Positions 6,956 to 12,608 of a stretch of 34,769 bases of DNA are shown here, in pieces (position 1 is the stretch's first letter; the number at the start of each line of letters is the position of its first letter). Both the position numbers and the translations under genes were made by a program. The stretch is from a virus, in IMG/VR virus record IMGVR_UViG_3300042485_000012, positions 1 through 34,769 of that record; one strand, 5' to 3'. The notes beneath the pieces were generated by a model. That model did no database searches, was not told where the DNA came from, and was given only the letters and a program-made list of their open reading frames with translations.

Positions 6956-7160
6956 TCTTGACCCCCAGAGCCTCGACCCGTGATGCGATCAAGCGATCTG
7001 TGGCGGTTCTGAGCTTCTCTATTGAGGTGATCAGGGGTACGGTATGCCCTGCCATCCAGCGTGACATCTGAGCCTGATCAATGCCAGCCTCTCTGCATAT
7101 ATCAGCCATCTTGAAACCCGCTTTCTCAGCGCGTTCAATTATTTCAGTTAAGTAGTTCAT
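6948..7160 (-). CDS. Cro/CI-type HTH regulator
   Basis: The 70-residue protein has an XRE-type helix-turn-helix: FKMADICREAGIDQAQMSRW at about 16-35. With hardly anything beyond the DNA-binding domain it resembles a Cro-like regulator rather than a full CI repressor. It is the first gene of the leftward early operon and faces the rightward operon across a region full of dyads, so it probably controls one or both promoters. There is no ribosome site, and a promoter -10 at 7168-7173 puts transcription start on or next to the ATG, suggesting a leaderless message as with lambda cI. There is no integrase, so a lysogeny switch is doubtful. Confidence 0.8.
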   Translation of the reverse strand: MNYLTEIIERAEKAGFKMADICREAGIDQAQMSRWMAGHTVPLITSIEKLRTATDRLIASRVEALGVKND

Positions 7161-7167
7161 GCTGACT

Positions 7168-7197
7168 ATGTTAACCTAGAATTGATTACTTCAACAA
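7168..7197 (-). promoter_or_regulatory. Candidate leftward early promoter (leaderless HTH gene)
   Basis: On the minus strand TTGTTG (7192-7197) and TAACAT (7168-7173) are 18 bases apart. The expected start of transcription falls at the ATG of the HTH gene. The match is moderate, and another -35 (TTGAAG, 15-base spacing) overlaps. Confidence 0.45.
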
Positions 7198-7204
7198 GGC
7201 AAAC

Positions 7205-7236
7205 AAAAAAAGGGGTGAGGTTTGACGCTCACCCCT
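7205..7236 (-). terminator. Intrinsic terminator upstream of the early operon
   Basis: On the minus strand a perfect nine-pair stem (7228-7236 with 7211-7219, eight-base loop) is followed by seven U. No minus-strand gene ends just before it. It would stop antisense transcripts that run through from the late genes ending at 10395, keeping them out of the early operon. If a leftward promoter lies further right, it could instead act as a leader attenuator. Confidence 0.8.
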
Positions 7237-7276
7237 ATAAGGCAACTGCGCCTGTTGCGGAGACATAGGCACAGCA

Positions 7277-7298
7277 GACAGGGAAACTACACCCTGTC
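7277..7298. promoter_or_regulatory. Dyad GACAGGG-N8-CCCTGTC
   Basis: Perfect seven-base arms (7277-7283 and 7292-7298) flank an eight-base centre. No T-run follows on either strand, so it is not a terminator. It could be an operator for the HTH protein or a hairpin in a leader RNA. A weaker pair GCAAC/GTTGC (7242-7246, 7254-7258) lies just to the left. Confidence 0.5.
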
Positions 7299-7321
7299 AC
7301 TATGTATTTTATGGCGGTAAT

Positions 7322-7341
7322 ACCCGACAAAGTTGTAGGGT
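7322..7341. promoter_or_regulatory. 20-bp near-palindrome, operator candidate
   Basis: ACCCGACAAAGTTGTAGGGT has nine-base arms with one mismatch around a two-base centre. It ends 14 bases before the -35 of the rightward promoter. The tight centre is typical of a protein-binding site rather than an RNA hairpin. Confidence 0.5.
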
Positions 7342-7355
7342 CTAATAAATATTGT

Positions 7356-7383
7356 TTGACATGGTAGTCAAGTTTGATATGAT
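7356..7383 (+). promoter_or_regulatory. Strong sigma70-type rightward promoter with overlapping palindrome
   Basis: A perfect TTGACA (7356-7361) and TATGAT (7378-7383) are 16 bases apart, placing the start near 7390, about 25 bases before the first gene. The palindrome TTGAC-N6-GTCAA (7356-7371) covers the -35 and would let a bound repressor block polymerase. Confidence 0.75.
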
Positions 7384-7414
7384 TCACTCATCAACAACGA
7401 AACAGGTGAACAAC

Positions 7415-7567
7415 ATGACCAAATCTGAAATTTATAAAATCCGCAACCAAGTTCATAGCGCGATGACAAACGCGTACAACAGCAAAGCCACATACAGCCC
7501 GTTAATTCGGATGGAGTGGAAAAAGTATGGCTACATACCCGTCTCAGCCATAAACGCAAACAAATAA
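7415..7567 (+). CDS. Small basic protein, first gene of rightward operon
   Basis: This 50-residue protein (MTKSEIYKIRNQVHSAMTNA onward) is basic and has no domain I know. AGGTGA at 7404-7409, five bases before the ATG, fixes the start; an in-frame upstream extension would begin inside the promoter. As the first gene after a strong promoter, followed by a terminator-like hairpin, it would be made early and in large amounts. That is the usual profile of small phage proteins that act on the host, but its function is unknown. Confidence 0.7.
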   Translation: MTKSEIYKIRNQVHSAMTNAYNSKATYSPLIRMEWKKYGYIPVSAINANK

Positions 7568-7574
7568 ACCAAAC

Positions 7575-7595
7575 GGGGCGAAAGCCCCATCTTTT
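7575..7595 (+). terminator. Short hairpin with GAAA loop, weak terminator
   Basis: GGGGC (7575-7579), a GAAA tetraloop and GCCCC (7584-7588) are followed by ATCTTTT. The stem is strong but the T-run is interrupted. It would attenuate transcription after the first gene, leaving lower levels for the rest of the operon. Confidence 0.55.
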
Positions 7596-7607
7596 AAGGA
7601 CACCATT

Positions 7608-7787
7608 ATGAAAATCGTAGAAGTTTATTGCCAAGAAGAGAAGTTCAATCCACGCCTTAATTGCACCGTGTCAGGTGCATGGGTTGCGGTGTACGACAAC
7701 GGCATCGAGCTTGCCATCTGCCGTGACTATGAGGCATCCAGCGCCAAAGAAGCATTAGCAATTTTGAATAACGAGGTGACAGCATGA
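7608..7787 (+). CDS. Small hypothetical protein (59 aa)
   Basis: The 59-residue protein starts MKIVEVYCQEEKFNPRLNCT and looks like a small beta-alpha fold with three or four strands and a C-terminal helix (SAKEALAILNNEV). AAGGA at about 7596-7600 precedes the ATG. Its end overlaps the next gene in ATGA (7784-7787). It is rich in codons like its neighbours and has no known family to my eye. Confidence 0.65.
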   Translation: MKIVEVYCQEEKFNPRLNCTVSGAWVAVYDNGIELAICRDYEASSAKEALAILNNEVTA

Positions 7788-8017
7788 CCGAGACCCTATA
7801 CAAATTTAACTGCGAAGTGGAAGGTGTAGAACTCACCTGCCACTTGGAGTATGAACCAGAAGAACTAAACCACGGGGAAGCGCCAGACTTCCCAGCGTGC
7901 ATGAATCTTGTCAATGCCTATTGCGGTGACATTGACATCGCCCACATTCTTATGCAGTCCATCGTGGATCACATCTGCGAAGAAGCCCTCACCCAACTTA
8001 ACTCTGAAAGCGAATAA
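7784..8017 (+). CDS. Small acidic hypothetical protein (77 aa)
   Basis: This acidic 77-residue protein is not recognised. It has beta strands at the start (LYKFNCEVEGVELTCHLEYE), a Pro/Glu turn and a C-terminal helix (IAHILMQSIVDHICEEALTQ). Four cysteines (C9, C19, C39, C47, then C65) are scattered without a metal-site pattern. Start and stop overlap the neighbouring genes (ATGA and TAATG). Small acidic early proteins are often inhibitors or DNA mimics, but nothing here proves that. Confidence 0.7.
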   Translation: MTETLYKFNCEVEGVELTCHLEYEPEELNHGEAPDFPACMNLVNAYCGDIDIAHILMQSIVDHICEEALTQLNSESE

Positions 8018-8160
8018 TGAAACACCAAAACTACACCGAGAACTTTGAAGTCGATGGACCTTATCAAGACAACAAAATCAGCCTTGTTGATTGCGTCTTT
8101 ATCTTCCTTGCTGGCGTAACCGTCGGTGTCATTGGATTTATCTTAACCACAGGAAACTAA
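8017..8160 (+). CDS. Small single-pass membrane protein (47 aa)
   Basis: A 47-residue protein begins at an ATG overlapping the previous stop (TAATG, 8015-8019). A polar N-terminus of about 20 residues is followed by one hydrophobic helix at about 24-43 (VDCVFIFLAGVTVGVIGFIL). It would sit in the host inner membrane with the N-terminus inside or outside. Possible roles are exclusion of other phages or modulation of a host membrane protein, which is speculation. The next gene begins one base after its stop. Confidence 0.65.
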   Translation: MKHQNYTENFEVDGPYQDNKISLVDCVFIFLAGVTVGVIGFILTTGN

Positions 8161-8161
8161 T

Positions 8162-8422
8162 ATGTCAGTAGAAAAGAAAATCGACGAGATGGTTCTGAAG
8201 TACATCCTAGCTGCCGAAGGCAAAGCCAGAATCATGTCGCCACCAGACATCGGTAAACTGGTCAGAGAGGCAATGCACAAGGGTGCAATGCTTGGATACG
8301 ACGCTGGCATGAAGATGTCCTTGCGTGCTCACGGCAACGAGCTGGAGGTTGCAGAGCTGACCGTCAAAGAGCTGACTGAGCGAGTCAAAGAGTTAGAGAT
8401 GCAAATGATTGCGCAGCAATGA
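8162..8422 (+). CDS. Coiled-coil hypothetical protein (86 aa)
   Basis: This 86-residue protein is helical throughout. Residues 1-50 include a segment KGAMLGYDAGMKMSLRAHG with small residues, and residues 55-84 form a regular coiled coil (LTVKELTERVKELEMQMI). It probably oligomerises. It follows the small membrane protein directly and overlaps the next gene in ATGA at 8419-8422. No family is recognised. Confidence 0.7.
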   Translation: MSVEKKIDEMVLKYILAAEGKARIMSPPDIGKLVREAMHKGAMLGYDAGMKMSLRAHGNELEVAELTVKELTERVKELEMQMIAQQ

Positions 8423-8571
8423 CAGAGCCAGTCTTTAAGACGCAATGGGTTAAGCCACCACCGTGGCAGAGACCTCAGACCAAGTGCGACACCCTTGGTG
8501 TCTGCCAGTCCCTGCCCAAAGTAACCTGCATCACCTGCCCACGGCACAAAGCAAATGCGAAAAAGAAGTAA
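8419..8571 (+). CDS. Small zinc-knuckle-like protein (50 aa)
   Basis: A 50-residue basic protein starting MTEPVFKTQWVKPPPWQRPQ has C23 and C29, then C37 and C40 (CITC), followed by H43. This is a plausible four-cysteine zinc site. A Lys-rich end follows. It overlaps both neighbours: ATGA at the start and 17 bases with the next gene at its end. The size and cysteine pattern suggest a nucleic-acid or protein-binding zinc ribbon, but the family is unknown to me. Confidence 0.6.
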   Translation: MTEPVFKTQWVKPPPWQRPQTKCDTLGVCQSLPKVTCITCPRHKANAKKK

Positions 8572-9031
8572 ATACAAACCCAAAGGTGTCAGACTTGATG
8601 TCGCCACTTGGGTGATCAATGGCTTTAAACCAGTCTCCGCTACTGGCAGCGCGGTTCTCGATCTCAAGATCAAGAACCACTCTGCCCTAGAAGCGCTCAG
8701 GACGGGTCAGGCAAAACGCTACGACATTGACTCCATCATCTCTGCTTTGAATGTCTCCGAAGCCCTCTCTCGCCTTGGCATTGGGCATGAGTATGTGCAT
8801 GAGATCAAGGAAGGTCAGGATGCCTTGCTGGAGTTATCGCGTCGCGGTATCAATCGTGATGATCGGTTTGTGGCGAAGGCATCCGAGCTGACAGCGATCA
8901 ACTATGTCATGGAGCTGCATGACGCGCAGCTAGAGATCACCACCATCGCGCAACTAGAAAAGGCACTCGACATGGTTGTTCTTGAGATAAAGTCACGCAA
9001 AGCCAGAGCTATTGAGGAGAAGACAGCATGA
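8555..9031 (+). CDS. Conserved phage hypothetical protein (158 aa)
   Basis: This 158-residue protein begins MRKRSKYKPKGVRLDVATWV and is mostly helical, with a conserved-looking centre (KRYDIDSIISALNVSEALSR) and helices to the end. I recall close relatives as unnamed proteins in phages of betaproteobacteria, which is one of the few host hints in this window. The start lies within the previous gene (17-base overlap) and the stop overlaps the next gene in ATGA. The basic N-terminus could contact DNA. Function is unknown. Confidence 0.8.
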   Translation: MRKRSKYKPKGVRLDVATWVINGFKPVSATGSAVLDLKIKNHSALEALRTGQAKRYDIDSIISALNVSEALSRLGIGHEYVHEIKEGQDALLELSRRGINRDDRFVAKASELTAINYVMELHDAQLEITTIAQLEKALDMVVLEIKSRKARAIEEKTA

Positions 9032-9228
9032 CACGACACATAGGAATATCAGTCCCGCACCGCAAGGTTGTGGACGAAGACGACGACATCCAGACCTACA
9101 AAAGAGCGTGGGTATCCCTCACCGACGAGCAGATACATGAGTGTATCCATTACGGCAAAGGGGGATGTGAGATTGAGCAGACCGCCAAAAACATTGAGTT
9201 AAAACTGAAAGGGTTTAACTATGATTGA
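9028..9228 (+). CDS. Small hypothetical protein (66 aa)
   Basis: The 66-residue protein (MTRHIGISVPHRKVVDEDDD onward) is acidic in the first third and helical in the rest (SLTDEQIHECIHYG, EIEQTAKNIELKLKG). The two histidine/cysteine pairs near the middle are not a clear metal site. It overlaps the previous gene by ATGA and the next by eight bases. No family recognised. Confidence 0.65.
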   Translation: MTRHIGISVPHRKVVDEDDDIQTYKRAWVSLTDEQIHECIHYGKGGCEIEQTAKNIELKLKGFNYD

Positions 9229-9325
9229 AAATATCCTGACGATGATTGTCTTGCTTGTCCTTGGCGGTGTCATTGCAGTAGCCGTCATGTTCGCAGTCCT
9301 GTACTTTGGACTCGACGACAAATGA
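9221..9325 (+). CDS. Tiny membrane protein (34 aa)
   Basis: A 34-residue protein is almost wholly one hydrophobic helix: MIENILTMIVLLVLGGVIAV and on to a short FGLDDK tail. It overlaps the gene before by eight bases and the gene after by ATGA (9322-9325), so it lies exactly in the coupled series. It is the second one-helix membrane protein in this operon. The reading frame is short but the overlaps on both sides support it. Confidence 0.6.
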   Translation: MIENILTMIVLLVLGGVIAVAVMFAVLYFGLDDK

Positions 9326-9693
9326 AAGCCGTCAGACTGCCTCGACTCATAGCCCTGATAACGCAAAAGGGATACACGGCAGTCGAGCTGGCTGAGATTC
9401 TCTTCTGCACTATCAGGTCCAGCAGAGACATGATCGCCAAGCTGCGCAAGGACGACAAGGTGCATATCCAGTCGTGGCGTAAGACCAGCGTGACGCAATG
9501 GTCTGCTGTTTACCGCTACGGCATCGGAGTCGATGCAGATAAGCCAGAGCCTGTGAGCAGCAGCTCAAGGTTGCGTAAGCACCGAGCCAAAGAAGATGCA
9601 GACGCAAAGGAAAGAAGACTAACCAAGCAGAACCAACTCAGACGCAAGATTAAACGCGACCCGTTAACTGCTGCATTCTTTGGTGAGATATGA
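9322..9693 (+). CDS. Winged-helix-like DNA-binding protein (123 aa)
   Basis: Residues 1-68 read as a winged helix: LIALITQKGYTAVELAEILF, then TIRSSRDMIAKLRKDDKVHI and a strand pair with SAVYRYGIG. Residues 75-115 are highly basic and disordered (KHRAKEDADAKERRLTKQNQ). This layout suits a phage transcription regulator or DNA-bound factor. It overlaps its neighbours by ATGA at both ends. It may control late genes, but that is an inference from fold and position. Confidence 0.7.
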   Translation: MKAVRLPRLIALITQKGYTAVELAEILFCTIRSSRDMIAKLRKDDKVHIQSWRKTSVTQWSAVYRYGIGVDADKPEPVSSSSRLRKHRAKEDADAKERRLTKQNQLRRKIKRDPLTAAFFGEI

Positions 9694-10394
9694 AGACACA
9701 CACATTCGCTTGGCAGTCCGAGCACCCATTCAAGCACTTGGTAATTGATGACTTCTTCCCAGAGCAACTCGCTCTGCAAATATCTCAAGACTTTGACAAG
9801 GTACAAGACTTCTGGGTGCATTACAACAACGCACTTGAGCACAAGTCAACCATGAATCATTGGGGTGCTTTCCCAGCCAGCATCTACAAAGCAATGCAGC
9901 ATCTTGTCTCGCCAGACTTTGTGCAGCAGATTGAGCACCTTACTGGCTGCACGCTTTACGCTGACTCTGGTCTGCATGGTGCTGGTATGCACAGACACAT
10001 CTTTGGGGGAAAGTTAAACCCGCATCTGGACTACTCCATACACCCCAAGCTCCTTCTTGAGAGACGGTTGAATTTAATCGTGTACCTGACACCCGACTGG
10101 CACAAAGACTTTGGCGGTCACTTAGGGATGTGGAGCGAGCCGTCTGATCTAGTAAGAGAAGTGATGCCTAAATTCAATCGTGCTGTTTTGTTTGACACAA
10201 CAAACTCATTACATGGACTCTCACGACCTGTCCAATGCCCAGAAGACTTTGCACGCAAGTCTCTTGCGGTTTACTACTTATGTGAGCCAAGACCGCAAGC
10301 AGAGGAAAGATACCGAGCGCTGTACTCACCAGCAAGGGGTCAAGAAAATGATCCTAATGTGCTGGAGCTTATTGCGCTGAGAAGTCGTGTTTAA
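9690..10394 (+). CDS. 2-oxoglutarate/Fe(II)-dependent oxygenase, prolyl hydroxylase-like
   Basis: The 234-residue protein has the double-stranded beta-helix of 2OG-Fe(II) oxygenases. The metal triad is H112 and D114 (PHLDYSIH) and H175 (NSLHGL), and R189 in ARKSLAVYYL would bind 2-oxoglutarate. Strands such as LNLIVYLTPDW and GGHLGMWSE between them fit the fold. It would hydroxylate a protein, peptide or nucleotide substrate; such enzymes are common in aquatic phages with mostly unknown targets. It is the last gene of the rightward operon, and its stop touches the stop of the convergent virion gene at 10395 without a spacer. Confidence 0.85.
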   Translation: MKTHTFAWQSEHPFKHLVIDDFFPEQLALQISQDFDKVQDFWVHYNNALEHKSTMNHWGAFPASIYKAMQHLVSPDFVQQIEHLTGCTLYADSGLHGAGMHRHIFGGKLNPHLDYSIHPKLLLERRLNLIVYLTPDWHKDFGGHLGMWSEPSDLVREVMPKFNRAVLFDTTNSLHGLSRPVQCPEDFARKSLAVYYLCEPRPQAEERYRALYSPARGQENDPNVLELIALRSRV

Positions 10395-12608
10395 TTACGC
10401 CAGTAAGCCAGTCATGCCTTCGACAGCAGCCAAAGGTTGACCCTTCTGTACCGCCTTCTTCATCTCTGGCGTAATGTCTAGGTAGCGTACAGTTTCTTGC
10501 TTTGATGCTGGAATCATGCTGTTCTCAGCGCGTTCTTTAATGGTATTTACTTTAGTCTCACCAACCTGCGCACCATATTTCTTACCGTATTTGTTTAAGA
10601 AGTTTGGATATATCTCGTCGTAATACTTCTTCATGCCTTCGCCACCGACTTGAAGATCAAATCCTGAGAATTTGGCATTCGCTTCCGCATTCATTACTTT
10701 TTCAGCTATTTCTTTACCTATGACTTCATCTAATTTTTTACCGCTAAATTGAGTAGAACCTGCCCCATATCCAGTTACAACGCCTTTGGAATCAACCATT
10801 AACTTAATGCTTGTACCGTCAGTAGGATCAATTCGTACAGAGCGTGACCCATCAGCATCAACCATTGGAACTGCAATCTCATCAACTTGTTTACTCAAGT
10901 CATATCTTGCAGCTTGTTGTTTACCAGTAGTCAAACCAATTCTGTCATAGCCCTTATCCACGGCTTCTTTGATTGCTCTCTTGAGTGCTAATTGATACCA
11001 AGTGTCTTTGAATGGTGCGTCTGGTACGCCTTCACCAACTTTTCTATCCGATGTTTCATATTTAATGTCTACTGTATTTTTCCAACCAACATCTATATTT
11101 GCTTCAGCTTCTTCTTTTGTTCTTCCATATCCTATGGGAACTCTTTGACCATCTTTAGTTTCGTAATACGCCTCAACTATTCTTTCTATTTTTGGACCAT
11201 AGCCCCTTTCCCGCCCAGCTTGATGCCAGTCTGATTGCACTTCTTCAATCAATAGCATCTTTTTGCCTTCAGCGTCCACACGGTCATTCACCCTCATGTG
11301 GGCTAGTATGTTTGGGTCTTTAAAATGAGATGAGCGATAAGGTTCTTCTTTTCTAGTAAATCTACGAATAGCCTCTTCCATAGCATCATCTTTTGATTTT
11401 GCATAAATAATTGTTCCAATGTTATCTGGACTAACTAAGGTAAAGTTTCCATCTGCCATTGACTGTAAAGAATAGCCTTCTGGTAATGTTTTAGGAGTTT
11501 TCTCTGGCAAAGTCAACAATAACTCTCGATAGTTTTCACCGCCAGCAAGTTGGTATTGACCGAATTTAGGGGCTTCACCTTGGAAAGCTGATAGTGATTC
11601 TTCAATACCAGTTCTTTCTTTTGAAATGTCGCTCATTGTTTTTCTTAATTCACTATATGGAATACCACCTTCTTCATATCTTAATTTTGCCGTTTCAATT
11701 TGATCGGTTAATTGTCTGTATCTATTGTTAAGTAATTCTTTTTGCGCTTGATCTTCTGGAGTTAGAGAGCCATACCTCACCTCTTGCACATCAACTCGAT
11801 TGTTAGCAATAAAGTCTTGCACCTCTTGGCGTGTCACATTTGGCTTGCCTTTGAGGTAAGTATCCAGACCCATAGCCTCGATCTCGTACTTCTTGACATC
11901 TTGACCTTTGAGAAGATCATTCAAGAAGGACTCACCAGTTCCTTGCTTTCTTGGAATCTTGAGCGCTTGCTGCTCGACTGCTGAGTAAAACCCTAGAGGA
12001 GACACTTCGGCTTGCAACAGACCGCTAGTCATTGCTTGCTCTGCTGGGTTCACCGCAAACATTGCTGTCTGAGGTTCAGCCAACAAACTAGGCAATATAG
12101 GTCTACCAGTAGATAGCCTTGTTGCGACTTCCTCACCAAGCAGACCGCCTAGCTTCTGCGCACCTCTGACTGCTGGCATTGGATTGATAGGGGCGAAACT
12201 GCCTACCCTGCCAGCCACATTACCGACTGGTGTGTCTGACTTCAATGGCAGGTTATCAAGGAAATATTCGGTATCAGGATATTTTTGCTGACCTGTCATT
12301 GCTTGACTGAGAAGCTGCAACGGTCTAACCATTGGTATCGGCTGGTTAAATACATCACCAAACAATCCAAGCGTTCCAGCGACCCTACCTCTTGCCACAT
12401 CGACAGGCACATTGGCGCTTGCCGTAATGTCTTGCTGAGACCGATACGGTTGCATCTGCGGAAATACGCCAAAGGCAGGACTCTGAGCTGCTGCCATGCG
12501 CTCTATCTCTTGCGGAGTTATCTGCAATAAGCCTTGCGACTTTTGCGGTGAACCAAAGTAATTAGCCCCGCCAAACAGCAAACCAAGTGGGTCTGAGTAG
12601 TCTGCCAT
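10395..12608 (-). CDS. Large virion-associated protein with polyvalent-protein-type domain
   Basis: This 737-residue protein is the last of the late operon. The N-terminal 200 residues are Gln/Pro/Gly-rich like the internal virion proteins before it. The C-terminal 400 residues contain a region I recall from large polyvalent proteins of phages: LLIEEVQSDWHQAGRERGYG, then TWYQLALKRAIKEA, a TTGKQQAARYDLS segment and GGEGMKKYYDEIYPNF. Such domains are thought to enter the host with the DNA. The central coding stretch (about 10650-11800) is clearly more AT-rich than the flanks, which suggests that this domain was acquired separately. It starts directly after the preceding gene's stop at 12609. 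Confidence 0.7.
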   Translation of the reverse strand: MADYSDPLGLLFGGANYFGSPQKSQGLLQITPQEIERMAAAQSPAFGVFPQMQPYRSQQDITASANVPVDVARGRVAGTLGLFGDVFNQPIPMVRPLQLLSQAMTGQQKYPDTEYFLDNLPLKSDTPVGNVAGRVGSFAPINPMPAVRGAQKLGGLLGEEVATRLSTGRPILPSLLAEPQTAMFAVNPAEQAMTSGLLQAEVSPLGFYSAVEQQALKIPRKQGTGESFLNDLLKGQDVKKYEIEAMGLDTYLKGKPNVTRQEVQDFIANNRVDVQEVRYGSLTPEDQAQKELLNNRYRQLTDQIETAKLRYEEGGIPYSELRKTMSDISKERTGIEESLSAFQGEAPKFGQYQLAGGENYRELLLTLPEKTPKTLPEGYSLQSMADGNFTLVSPDNIGTIIYAKSKDDAMEEAIRRFTRKEEPYRSSHFKDPNILAHMRVNDRVDAEGKKMLLIEEVQSDWHQAGRERGYGPKIERIVEAYYETKDGQRVPIGYGRTKEEAEANIDVGWKNTVDIKYETSDRKVGEGVPDAPFKDTWYQLALKRAIKEAVDKGYDRIGLTTGKQQAARYDLSKQVDEIAVPMVDADGSRSVRIDPTDGTSIKLMVDSKGVVTGYGAGSTQFSGKKLDEVIGKEIAEKVMNAEANAKFSGFDLQVGGEGMKKYYDEIYPNFLNKYGKKYGAQVGETKVNTIKERAENSMIPASKQETVRYLDITPEMKKAVQKGQPLAAVEGMTGLLA

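Noticed and set aside
7352-7414. Upstream extension of the first rightward gene
   Set aside because: It would start inside the promoter. AGGTGA before the ATG at 7415 gives a better start.
7415-10394. A named anti-CRISPR or anti-restriction gene among the small early genes
   Set aside because: Acidic and small proteins are present, but none shows a family pattern I can name, so no such function is claimed.
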